Assembly: GCA_025360495.1 (NCBI GenBank)
Contig: JANYCC010000257.1
Coordinates: 1 to 49,151, forward strand
Direction: 5' to 3'
Origin: Verrucomicrobiota bacterium
Lineage (GTDB): Bacteria; Verrucomicrobiota; Verrucomicrobiia; Limisphaerales; UBA9464
DNA: 49,151 bases
Shown piece by piece: positions 35,353 to 42,302 of the stretch. The first letter of the stretch is position 1. Each line of letters starts with the position of its first letter. A program made the translations under genes and the position numbers. The notes beneath the pieces are model-generated. The model was not told where the DNA came from. It did not search any database and saw nothing but the letters and a program-made list of their open reading frames with translations.

Positions 35353-36225
35353 TCATTTCATCGGTTCCAATGGCCGCACTTCAATTCCCCGGAAAAAGAT
35401 CTCGGCGGACTCGGACTGGAGTTGGATCCGACCTTGCGTCAGCGGCTCCAAGCCCCCGGTTCCCGGACCGCGCAGGTTCAACAGGATGAGGTTCGTCCGT
35501 CCATTGATCACGTGCACGGCGCGGTCGCCCGAGCAGATCACCTCGGCGGTGTTCCAACGGCCCAAGGGAAGGTCGGCACTGCCAGAACTCATCAGGCCGT
35601 CAGCGAAAGTGCGGCGTTCCCCACCGGGCCATGCCTGCCAGGGCATTCCCCCGACGCCGTTGCGCTGCCGCCACGCTTGAAGGAGCGGCAGCAGGAGCGG
35701 GTCGGAGTCGAGTCGGCGGACTTCGGCGTCGGCCTGCACGCCGCCCACGGGCCAGAAATCGCCGCTGTCCACCTCCGCCAGACTGCATTGGGAACCGGTC
35801 AACCAAAGGCTTCCCTTCGGTGGCGCCGAACCGGACGAATGATAGAACACGCCGCTATCCCGTTGGTCCGTGGCGCGGGGAGGCCAGCGGAGTTGCCCCC
35901 ACTTATACTCCACGAGGAGGCGGAAATTGCGGTACGAACCGGTGCTGACCAAGGCGCCGCAGACCTCGCCCGAACACCGGATCGCGGGCCGGCCGTCGTT
36001 GGTCACCACCGTGAAGACCCGGCGCGGGTCGCGGTTCCATCCGATGGCCGGACGTCCCTCCGCCTCCGGGCCCAGCCAGGTCTCCCACCCCGCGAGATTG
36101 CGGCCGTTGAACAACGCTCGGCCCCCGGGTTCGGCGGCCAGGGAAATCACGCCCATCATCAGTCCGAACACGGCGGCGACCCAATTCATCCATGGTGGGC
36201 ATGACGGTGCCAACCCCTGGCTCAT
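35353..36225 (-). CDS. DUF1080 / 3-keto-disaccharide hydrolase domain protein, secreted
   Basis: 290 residues from ATG 36225; ATG 36189, giving MNWVAAVFGLMMGVISLAA directly as a signal peptide, and GTG 36255 are alternatives. The mature part opens with GRALFNGRNLAGWETW, the hallmark of DUF1080, then VEYKWGQLRWP, DSGVFYHSSG, GRWNTAEVICSGDRAVHVING and the closing GRIQLQSESAEIFFRGIEVRPL. It is a concanavalin-like fold frequent in Verrucomicrobiota and Planctomycetota; some members hydrolyse 3-keto-glycosides. It lies 48 bp downstream of the SMP-30-type gene, so the two may form a sugar-related operon. Confidence 0.9.
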   Translation of the reverse strand: MSQGLAPSCPPWMNWVAAVFGLMMGVISLAAEPGGRALFNGRNLAGWETWLGPEAEGRPAIGWNRDPRRVFTVVTNDGRPAIRCSGEVCGALVSTGSYRNFRLLVEYKWGQLRWPPRATDQRDSGVFYHSSGSAPPKGSLWLTGSQCSLAEVDSGDFWPVGGVQADAEVRRLDSDPLLLPLLQAWRQRNGVGGMPWQAWPGGERRTFADGLMSSGSADLPLGRWNTAEVICSGDRAVHVINGRTNLILLNLRGPGTGGLEPLTQGRIQLQSESAEIFFRGIEVRPLEPMK

Positions 36226-36273
36226 GCCGGCTGGTTCGATGACCGCGCGGGCCACGGGATGGGGGTGGGCCGG

Positions 36274-37167
36274 TTATTTCGCGGCATGGGTGCGAAGGCG
36301 GATTCCGTAGACCGATTTGCTGGCGGTGATGAACAGGAGGTCGTGCCGGGTGCCTCCGATGCGCACGTTCGCGGTCCAATCCTCCGGGACATCGATGTGC
36401 CCGACTTTCTGGCCCTCACGGTTGAACATCGTGACGCCCTTTCCGGTGAGATAGACATTGCCCTCCGAATCGAGCGTCATGCCGTCGGAACCGAGTTCAC
36501 AAAACAACTGTTTCCCCGAGAGCGAACGGTCCTTTTCGATGGTGTAACGATAGGTCTTACCCGCGCCAATGTCCGCGACATAGAGGGTGTGGCCGTCGGG
36601 TGTGCCGGTGATGCCGTTCGGCTGCTTGAGATCGGAGACCACGCGGCGGACGGTCTTCAGGTCGCGGTCGAGATGATAGACGTGTTCCCCATCCTGCTCC
36701 TTGGGGCCGCGGTTCCAATAGGAGCGTTTATAGAAGGGATCGGTGAAATAGAGGCTGCCGTCGGGATGCACCCAGGTGTCATTCGGGCCGTTGAGGAGCT
36801 TCCCGTCGAAATCCCTGACCAACACCGTCACCTTCCTGGCGGGGGAGATCGACCACAACTGATTATGCTCGTCGGCGCAGGCGATGAGGTTGCCATGGTG
36901 GTCGAAGAAGGTGCCGTTGGCGCGGCCGGCCGGTTTCAACCAATCGGAAAAGGTCCCGTCGGCGGCATTCCACTTCACGATCCGGTCGTTGGGCTGGTCG
37001 GTGAAGAAAATGTTGCCGGCCTTGTCGGCGGCGGGTCCTTCGGTGAACTCATAACCCCCGCCGAGCTTCTCGAGCTTGGCGCCCGGGGCCAGCGGATCGC
37101 CCGCACCGGCGGCATGGAGGGAGAACAGGCCCGTCGCAAGGGCGGCCAACACAAGGGAGAGATGCAT
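36274..37167 (-). CDS. SMP-30/gluconolactonase/LRE family protein, secreted
   Basis: 297 residues from ATG 37167 (MHLSLVLAALATGLFSLHAAGAG), a clean signal peptide; the longer frame to 37203 is not needed. The six-bladed propeller shows the metal-binding signature in order: Glu in YEFTEGPAADKAGNIFFTD, Asn in LLNGPNDTWVHPDGSLYFTD, Asn in QPNGITGTPDGHTLYVAD and Asp in SDGMTLDSEGNVYLTG. Members hydrolyse sugar lactones such as gluconolactone. Its neighbour on the same strand, a DUF1080 protein, suggests use of oxidised sugars. Substrate not determined. Confidence 0.92.
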   Translation of the reverse strand: MHLSLVLAALATGLFSLHAAGAGDPLAPGAKLEKLGGGYEFTEGPAADKAGNIFFTDQPNDRIVKWNAADGTFSDWLKPAGRANGTFFDHHGNLIACADEHNQLWSISPARKVTVLVRDFDGKLLNGPNDTWVHPDGSLYFTDPFYKRSYWNRGPKEQDGEHVYHLDRDLKTVRRVVSDLKQPNGITGTPDGHTLYVADIGAGKTYRYTIEKDRSLSGKQLFCELGSDGMTLDSEGNVYLTGKGVTMFNREGQKVGHIDVPEDWTANVRIGGTRHDLLFITASKSVYGIRLRTHAAK

Positions 37168-37331
37168 GCGCGCCTGAATGCCGTGTCGGCGCCCCCGAGG
37201 CAAGCCCTGTTCGCGCCGGAAACCCGGATCGGGTGCATCCGGGCAGCGTGGGAAGCCAGGCCATGGGAGGAAACCGGACGCCGGGAAAATCCGCCCTCCC
37301 TGCCGGCCCCTTCGCCCGCTACGGTCCCCGC

Positions 37332-38447
37332 ATGATTCGATTCGGCTCGTTGGAGCTGAAATCCAACCTCTTCCTGTCGCCGCTCGCCGGTTACACGAAC
37401 CTGCCTTTCCGACTCGTCGTGCGCGAGATCGGCGGGCTGGACCTGTGCACCACCGACCTCGTCAATGCCCGCTCGCTCCTGGAACGGAATCCCAAGGCCC
37501 TGAAACTCATCGAGTCCAACGACCGGGACCGTCCGCTGGCGGTGCAACTCTTCGGCTCGGTCCCCGAGGAGATGCGCGACGCCGCCCAGGTTCTGGAGGC
37601 TGCCTGCGTCCAGTCGGTCGACATCAACATGGGTTGTCCGGTCCGCAAGGTCTGCCGGGTCGGAGGCGGCTCGGCGATGATGACCGAGCTGGGCCGCACG
37701 CAGCAGCTCGTCGGCATGATGGTCAATGCGGTGAAGATCCCGGTGACGGCGAAAATGCGGTTGGGTTGGGACGACGACAACCTGACGGCACCGGATCTCG
37801 CCCGGGCGTTGGAGGACGTGGGTGTGGCGGCGATCTTCGTTCACGGTCGGACCCGCGAACAGGGCTTCACGGGACGGGTGAAGCTGGACGGCATCCGGCG
37901 CGTTGTGGCGGCGGTGCGCTCCATTCCGGTGATTGGGAATGGCGATGTGACCACACCGGAGGCGGCGCAGGCGATGATTGGTGAGACGGGATGTGCCGGG
38001 GTGAGTGCGGGGCGCGGGGCGTTCTATGACCCCTGGCTGTTCCGGCGGACGCGCTGCTTCCTCGACACGGGCGAACTGCTGCCCGAGCCGCCGTTCGCCG
38101 AGCGGATCCGGATACTGCGGAGGCACCTGGACCTGATGGTCGAGGTGTTCGGTGAAAAATTCGGCTGCATCCAATTCCGGAAGGTGGCGCCGTGGTATGC
38201 CAAACGGTTCGGCCCGGCCAGTGTCTTCAACAAGCGCATCGTGCGCCTCGAGAGACGGGCCGAATTCGAGGAAATCCTCGCCCTTTATATCCAATGGCGC
38301 GCACCGTTTTGCGATGACGCGGGCGCCTTGCTGCCGCGCTACCGGCTGGCCCCGATGATCGCGTCGTTCCTCCAGGCCGACGACAGCCCGGAGAGCACGC
38401 GTCGGGAGGCCATTCCGGTGCCGCGCGGTCCGGTGGAGGTTTGGTAG
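37332..38447 (+). CDS. tRNA-dihydrouridine synthase (DusB family)
   Basis: 371 residues from ATG 37332, where the conserved LFLSPLAGYTNLPFRLVVRE begins near the N-terminus; upstream in-frame residues are untypical. The TIM-barrel signatures are present: AVQLFGSVPEEM, DINMGCPVRKVCRVGGGSAMM with the catalytic Cys at 102, KMRLGWDDDN, IFVHGRTREQGFTG and IPVIGNGDVTTPEAA. The enzyme uses FMN and NADPH to reduce uridine in tRNA. It diverges from the SMP-30 gene. The C-terminal helical domain (~240-350) is of normal length. Confidence 0.93.
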   Translation: MIRFGSLELKSNLFLSPLAGYTNLPFRLVVREIGGLDLCTTDLVNARSLLERNPKALKLIESNDRDRPLAVQLFGSVPEEMRDAAQVLEAACVQSVDINMGCPVRKVCRVGGGSAMMTELGRTQQLVGMMVNAVKIPVTAKMRLGWDDDNLTAPDLARALEDVGVAAIFVHGRTREQGFTGRVKLDGIRRVVAAVRSIPVIGNGDVTTPEAAQAMIGETGCAGVSAGRGAFYDPWLFRRTRCFLDTGELLPEPPFAERIRILRRHLDLMVEVFGEKFGCIQFRKVAPWYAKRFGPASVFNKRIVRLERRAEFEEILALYIQWRAPFCDDAGALLPRYRLAPMIASFLQADDSPESTRREAIPVPRGPVEVW

Positions 38448-38494
38448 GCGGGTGGCGTGGCGTGCCGTTGTGGCGTCCGGCATGGGTGGCGTCC

Positions 38495-38604
38495 GGCATC
38501 CTTGCCTGACGATGCCGGCGGCTTCCAGCCGCCCACGCTCTGTCTTCGCGACTCCGCCTTCATTCTTTGGTGCTGGAAGCCCCGTCACTGGCGGGCAGGA
38601 TGCC
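38495..38604. repeat. 110-bp imperfect palindromic element upstream of the repeat-protein gene
   Basis: The left arm GGCATCCTTGCC (38495-38506) and GGCTTCCAGC (38520-38529) find their complements in GCTGGAAGC (38572-38580) and GGGCAGGATGCC (38593-38604). The left arm also contains small hairpins CCGGCAT/ATGCCGG and GCGGCT/AGCCGC. Two direct copies of TGGCGTCCGGCAT flank its left side (38471-38499). The whole looks like a degenerate MITE- or REP-type element. Confidence 0.6.
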
Positions 38605-38677
38605 CTCCGCCACGGCCCAATCCACGCGCTGTTTCCGGCAACCAACGGGTTGCAATGGGCGCGCCAACCGCACATAG

Positions 38678-38687
38678 TATATATAAG
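38678..38687 (+). promoter_or_regulatory. Possible -10 region of the repeat-protein gene
   Basis: TATATATAAG is a rare AT-rich tract in this GC-rich sequence, 26 bp before the ATG at 38713. No convincing -35 is seen at the right distance. Confidence 0.3.
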
Positions 38688-38701
38688 AAGCCACTTTCAT
38701 A

Positions 38702-38708
38702 TCGGAGG
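38702..38708 (+). promoter_or_regulatory. Strong ribosome binding site deciding the 38713 start
   Basis: The tract TCGGAGG lies just before CACC-ATG, a near-perfect Shine-Dalgarno. Most genes in the window have weak or no such site, so this one clearly selects ATG 38713 over the longer open frame. Confidence 0.7.
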
Positions 38709-38712
38709 CACC

Positions 38713-40272
38713 ATGCGCACCAACCTGTCCGAAGAAATCGCCCAGCCACAGGTGACGTCCGGCCACGTCGTCCTCGCGGCGACGGGCAAGGCCCTGCGAA
38801 CCGGATCCAACCGGCTGACAGTCCTGCTCTTGTTTTGGTTGGCGTTGGGCGGTTGGACGATCGGCGGGATGGCGGCCACAAACCGGTGGTCTTATACACT
38901 CCTCCCGGGGAGCACACTGCTCGATGACTGCCCGGTGTGTGATCGCCTGAGTCGGCCGGTGCCGATGCGCGGTTCATTCGACCTTGAATGGGTGGGGGAG
39001 AATCCGCTCTTCGCGCATTATGTCCTGGAGAATGTCTCCTTCACTGCCGGCTTCCCCGGAGAACGGGTCTATCAGGTCACCGGCCGGGGCAGCTATCAGG
39101 TCGGGGGCGAGGTGGCGCTCCTCCAGGACCTGGCGCTCGAAGTCACCATTGACGACGGTTTCGCGCAAAAACTGTGTCACTTCACCAATGCGGCGCCCCA
39201 ACTGGACCGGTTGTGGCCGATGATCGATGCCACGGTTGTCCAGACCAACGGCACCCTGGCCCAAGTCTATCAGTTGCAACTCTTCGCCGCGCCCGTGCGT
39301 GAGCTGTGGTTCTCCACCGCGGCCGGGATGACTTCCGGGAACCGCCCGCCACCCGGCAACCATTTTAGCGGCGGCGATCTCCTCTCCTCCTCCGGCACCC
39401 CGGTCCGGGCCAATGCAGAACTCACCGGACGACTCGGCATCATGCCCTTGGTCCCGGATCTCGGACTGGATGCGGCGGATGTGTTGCCGGGCGGCGAGGT
39501 GGTGTTTTCACTGGCGCAGGATGCCTTCAGCGAAACCCTCGGCCCGCTGCAACATGGGGACCTGCTGTCGGAGCGCGGCCGCATCGTCTTTCGGAACCAG
39601 GAACTCACGGCCGCCTTCGGATTCCTGACGCCGCCCGTTCCCGATGCGGGGTTGGACGCCGTCCAGATGATGGGGGACGGCGAGGTGTATTTCTCGATCC
39701 AAAAGGATCGGCCTTCGGTGAAACTGGGACGGATGCTGGGGCACGGCGATCTCCTCTCGAACAAGGGCGTGATCGTGAAGGACAACGCGCAGTTGCTGGC
39801 CCGTTTCAATCCGGTCGATCCGAAGGTGGACCACGGCTTGGACGCGATCCACGTATGGCCCAGTGGCGAGGTGTGGTTCTCGGTGGAAACGGGATTCAAC
39901 GGCCCGAATTCCGAGGTGTATCGCGCCGGGGACCTGTTGAGCGACCAGGGCTACGTGGTGCAGCGAAACCTCGAGTTGGTGGCCCCTTTCGCGCCTCTGG
40001 AGGATCTCGCGGATTTCGGGTTGGACGCCCTGTTCGTCATCACGGATGCGTCCCCGCCAGTTGCCTCGCCCCGCCTGCGGCCCATCGTGCGGCCGGGTGG
40101 CGCGGGCGAGTTGACCCTGGAGTGGGACGCTGCGGGGCGCGTGTCCCAGGTGTTTCGGGCCCCAAGCGTGTCCGGCCCGTGGTCACCGGTCAGCCCGGTG
40201 CTCACCGACCGGAAGTTCATCGATCGGGGCGTCCCGACGGGGGGATCGTTCTATCGGTTGGACCATTGGTGA
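38713..40272 (+). CDS. Secreted protein with four ~61-residue GDLLS repeats
   Basis: 519 residues from ATG 38713 (strong RBS). A long n-region precedes a hydrophobic signal at ~34-54 (RLTVLLLFWLALGGWTIGG). Residues 60-200 form an unrecognised beta-rich domain. From 221 to 447 there are four tandem repeats starting at 221, 282, 345 and 406, each with GDLLS, V-x-x-N near position 15, L, a loop, GLDA and GEV-x-FS; the last is cut short. A C-terminal module (SQVFRAPSVSGPWSPV to GSFYRLDHW) matches those of three other proteins here. The repeats could form beta-propeller blades. I do not recognise the family. Its 3' end overlaps the convergent PQQ-like gene by 56 bp. Confidence 0.7.
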   Translation: MRTNLSEEIAQPQVTSGHVVLAATGKALRTGSNRLTVLLLFWLALGGWTIGGMAATNRWSYTLLPGSTLLDDCPVCDRLSRPVPMRGSFDLEWVGENPLFAHYVLENVSFTAGFPGERVYQVTGRGSYQVGGEVALLQDLALEVTIDDGFAQKLCHFTNAAPQLDRLWPMIDATVVQTNGTLAQVYQLQLFAAPVRELWFSTAAGMTSGNRPPPGNHFSGGDLLSSSGTPVRANAELTGRLGIMPLVPDLGLDAADVLPGGEVVFSLAQDAFSETLGPLQHGDLLSERGRIVFRNQELTAAFGFLTPPVPDAGLDAVQMMGDGEVYFSIQKDRPSVKLGRMLGHGDLLSNKGVIVKDNAQLLARFNPVDPKVDHGLDAIHVWPSGEVWFSVETGFNGPNSEVYRAGDLLSDQGYVVQRNLELVAPFAPLEDLADFGLDALFVITDASPPVASPRLRPIVRPGGAGELTLEWDAAGRVSQVFRAPSVSGPWSPVSPVLTDRKFIDRGVPTGGSFYRLDHW

Positions 40273-41611
40273 GGCAATACAGGTGGGACAGCGTCCGTAT
40301 GAAAAGCCGGTCCCCGGCAATGGCCGGCGTGGCCATGCACATCTCGTCCAGCGAGTTTACTCGTTCGATCTGGAAGGAGTCGCCCGCGGGCACCACGTAG
40401 GTGTCACCGTCCTCGCTCAGGCAGAACACCCGGCCCCGATAAGCCCAGGGCGAGGCGGTGAATCCGACCGTTCCGCCATTTTTCAGCCGTTGCTTGTCAT
40501 AGATCTGATGGCCATCCCGGGCGGAACGGCAATTCAGGAACCCGAAATCCCAGAGCACATAAAAACGGCCCTCATAGGCGAGCGGCGATGGGTTATAAGG
40601 TGCGGCGTTCGGCTCCCTCCAGGCGATGAAGGGGCCATCCCGTGCACCGTCCGGCAAGGTCAGGTCGCCGGTCCCGCCGGGCCGGACGGCATAGACCGGT
40701 TTGTTCACCTTCAGATTGTCACCCACATAACCCGCGCAAAGGTATAACAACCCGTCGGCGGCGAAGGGCGTGGGGATGGTGATCGTGGACATGCCTTGGA
40801 ATTGCCAGAGCACGCGGCCCTCCAGGTCATAACTGCGGACCTGGTTGCGTCCGGGGACGACGAGTTCCGTGCGCAATGGATGGGTCCAGACGAATGGGGT
40901 GGCAAAGTTGCTGGGTTCGTCGCGGGGCGTGCGCCAGACCTCCCTGCCTGTGCGTTTGTCATACGCGGTCACCGAGGACGACTCTTCATTGTCATTCACG
41001 ACATAGAGACGTTCACCATGGAGGACCGGTGAGGACGAGGTGCCCCAACCGTAGCGCATCTTGTGCGGTTCGAAGGCCCGGGACCAGAGGACGGTCCCCT
41101 TGAAATCGAGACAATACAAACCCAGCGAACCGAAGCAGACATAGACCCGCTCGCCATCGGTGACCGGCGTTTCCGAGGCATAGCTGTTCTTGAGGTGGAT
41201 CGGGGTCAGGGGCGGGGCCGCGTGCAATTCGCGGGTCCATTCCACCTTCCCGGAATCCCGGTCCAGGCAAAGCGCGAGCCATCGTTGGCGGCCCCCCGGC
41301 GGTTGGGGACGGTCCCCTCCGAAATAGAGACCCTTCTTCGGGGCCTCCATCTCCACGTCGCTCACCGCAGTCGTCAGGAAGATCCGGTCGCCCCAAACGA
41401 TCGGCGACGACCAGCCCCGGCCCGGGATCTCCGCGCGCCAGGCCACATTGGTGCCCGTGCCCCAGACCAACGGCAGGTGGTCCGAGTCGCCGATGCCCTG
41501 GCTCGAGGGCCCGCGAAACTGCGGCCAGTTCGTCTGGGCATCGGCCGTCGGGACCAAGGCAAGGGCGGCGGTGCAGAGGCAGGCCTTGAGAAGGCGGACG
41601 AAGCGGGGCAT
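40217..41611 (-). CDS. PQQ-like beta-propeller repeat protein, secreted
   Basis: 464 residues from ATG 41611, with signal peptide LLKACLCTAALALVPTADA. The mature start WPQFRGPSSQGIGD is the classic opening of verrucomicrobial and planctomycetal PQQ-like repeat proteins. Blades follow with VAWRAEIPGRGWSSPIVWGDRIFLT, YVCFGSLGLYCLDFKGTVLW, SPVLHGERLYVVNDN and TAYDKRTGREVWRT. The family is an eight-bladed WD-like propeller, usually without a shown enzyme activity here. It converges with the repeat-protein gene, and its last 19 codons overlap that gene. Confidence 0.9.
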   Translation of the reverse strand: MPRFVRLLKACLCTAALALVPTADAQTNWPQFRGPSSQGIGDSDHLPLVWGTGTNVAWRAEIPGRGWSSPIVWGDRIFLTTAVSDVEMEAPKKGLYFGGDRPQPPGGRQRWLALCLDRDSGKVEWTRELHAAPPLTPIHLKNSYASETPVTDGERVYVCFGSLGLYCLDFKGTVLWSRAFEPHKMRYGWGTSSSPVLHGERLYVVNDNEESSSVTAYDKRTGREVWRTPRDEPSNFATPFVWTHPLRTELVVPGRNQVRSYDLEGRVLWQFQGMSTITIPTPFAADGLLYLCAGYVGDNLKVNKPVYAVRPGGTGDLTLPDGARDGPFIAWREPNAAPYNPSPLAYEGRFYVLWDFGFLNCRSARDGHQIYDKQRLKNGGTVGFTASPWAYRGRVFCLSEDGDTYVVPAGDSFQIERVNSLDEMCMATPAIAGDRLFIRTLSHLYCLTNGPTDRTIPPSGRPDR

Positions 41612-41768
41612 GAAGTGGTGGCGAGGCAACACGCATGCTTGGTACGGAAAACAACCGGTGTTGGGAAGGGTCGAGTCGTTTTCGCTCCCTTGGCACCCTT
41701 GGTTGTTCAAAATCCCGACGGTCTTCCCACCCACGCCCCGAAGATGCGCCCCGTGCCGGCCTTTGCGC

Positions 41769-41796
41769 TTGAGGAACGTCCATTCCGCCGCATAAG
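41769..41796 (+). promoter_or_regulatory. Weak promoter candidate for the TIGR03067-like gene
   Basis: TTGAGG (41769-41774) and CATAAG (41791-41796) with a 16-bp spacer each match four of six consensus bases, 22 bp before the ATG at 41819. Suggestive only. Confidence 0.25.
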
Positions 41797-41818
41797 TTGA
41801 CACGCAACCACCATAAAG

Positions 41819-42238
41819 ATGAAACGCTTCCTTGCCCTCGCCGCCTTGCTCTCCGTTTGCGCCCTCAACGGTCTGGCCGATGACCTGGCCAGATTGGAAG
41901 GCAAATGGACCGTGAAAAAAACGGGACCTGACGGCACGTCCTACACCCAGGTGATCGAGATCAAGAAGGACAAGTTCAAATTCCGGATCCTCAAGGGGAC
42001 TGACGACCTCACGCTTTATGCAGAGGGCACCGTGAAGACGGAGACCTCGGGCCCGTTCAATGTGATCAAATTCACCGATATCCGGGCCGGTGGCACCGAG
42101 TCCGACCTCCAGTCGGTCAGTGACGACCGGGCCTCGGTTTATATGTTGGGTGAGGACACGTGGACCGTGGCTTCCAACCTGGACAAGGAACGCGACCAGA
42201 AGCCCAGTCTCGACGTTTACGCCAAGAGCAAGAAGTGA
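41819..42238 (+). CDS. Small secreted TIGR03067-like (lipocalin-like) protein
   Basis: 139 residues from ATG 41819, with signal peptide MKRFLALAALLSVCALNGLA. The mature part DDLARLEGKWTVKKTGPDG, followed by IEIKKDKFKFRILKG and strands ending in DTWTVASNLDKE, has the L-x-G-x-W start and beta-barrel pattern of TIGR03067-type proteins of Planctomycetota and Verrucomicrobiota. The function of the family is unknown. It precedes the DUF1592 gene by 64 bp on the same strand and diverges from the PQQ-like gene. Confidence 0.75.
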   Translation: MKRFLALAALLSVCALNGLADDLARLEGKWTVKKTGPDGTSYTQVIEIKKDKFKFRILKGTDDLTLYAEGTVKTETSGPFNVIKFTDIRAGGTESDLQSVSDDRASVYMLGEDTWTVASNLDKERDQKPSLDVYAKSKK

Positions 42239-42302
42239 TCGTCCGGACGGACAATTCGGAGGGACAGTTCAGTGGAAGGCGTTTGGATCGGACACTGCCC
42301 CC

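Noticed and set aside
36975-38675. 566-codon minus-strand open frame opposite dusB
   Set aside because: It mirrors the DusB and SMP-30 genes, has an Arg/His-rich composition and no recognisable motif; an artefact of high GC.
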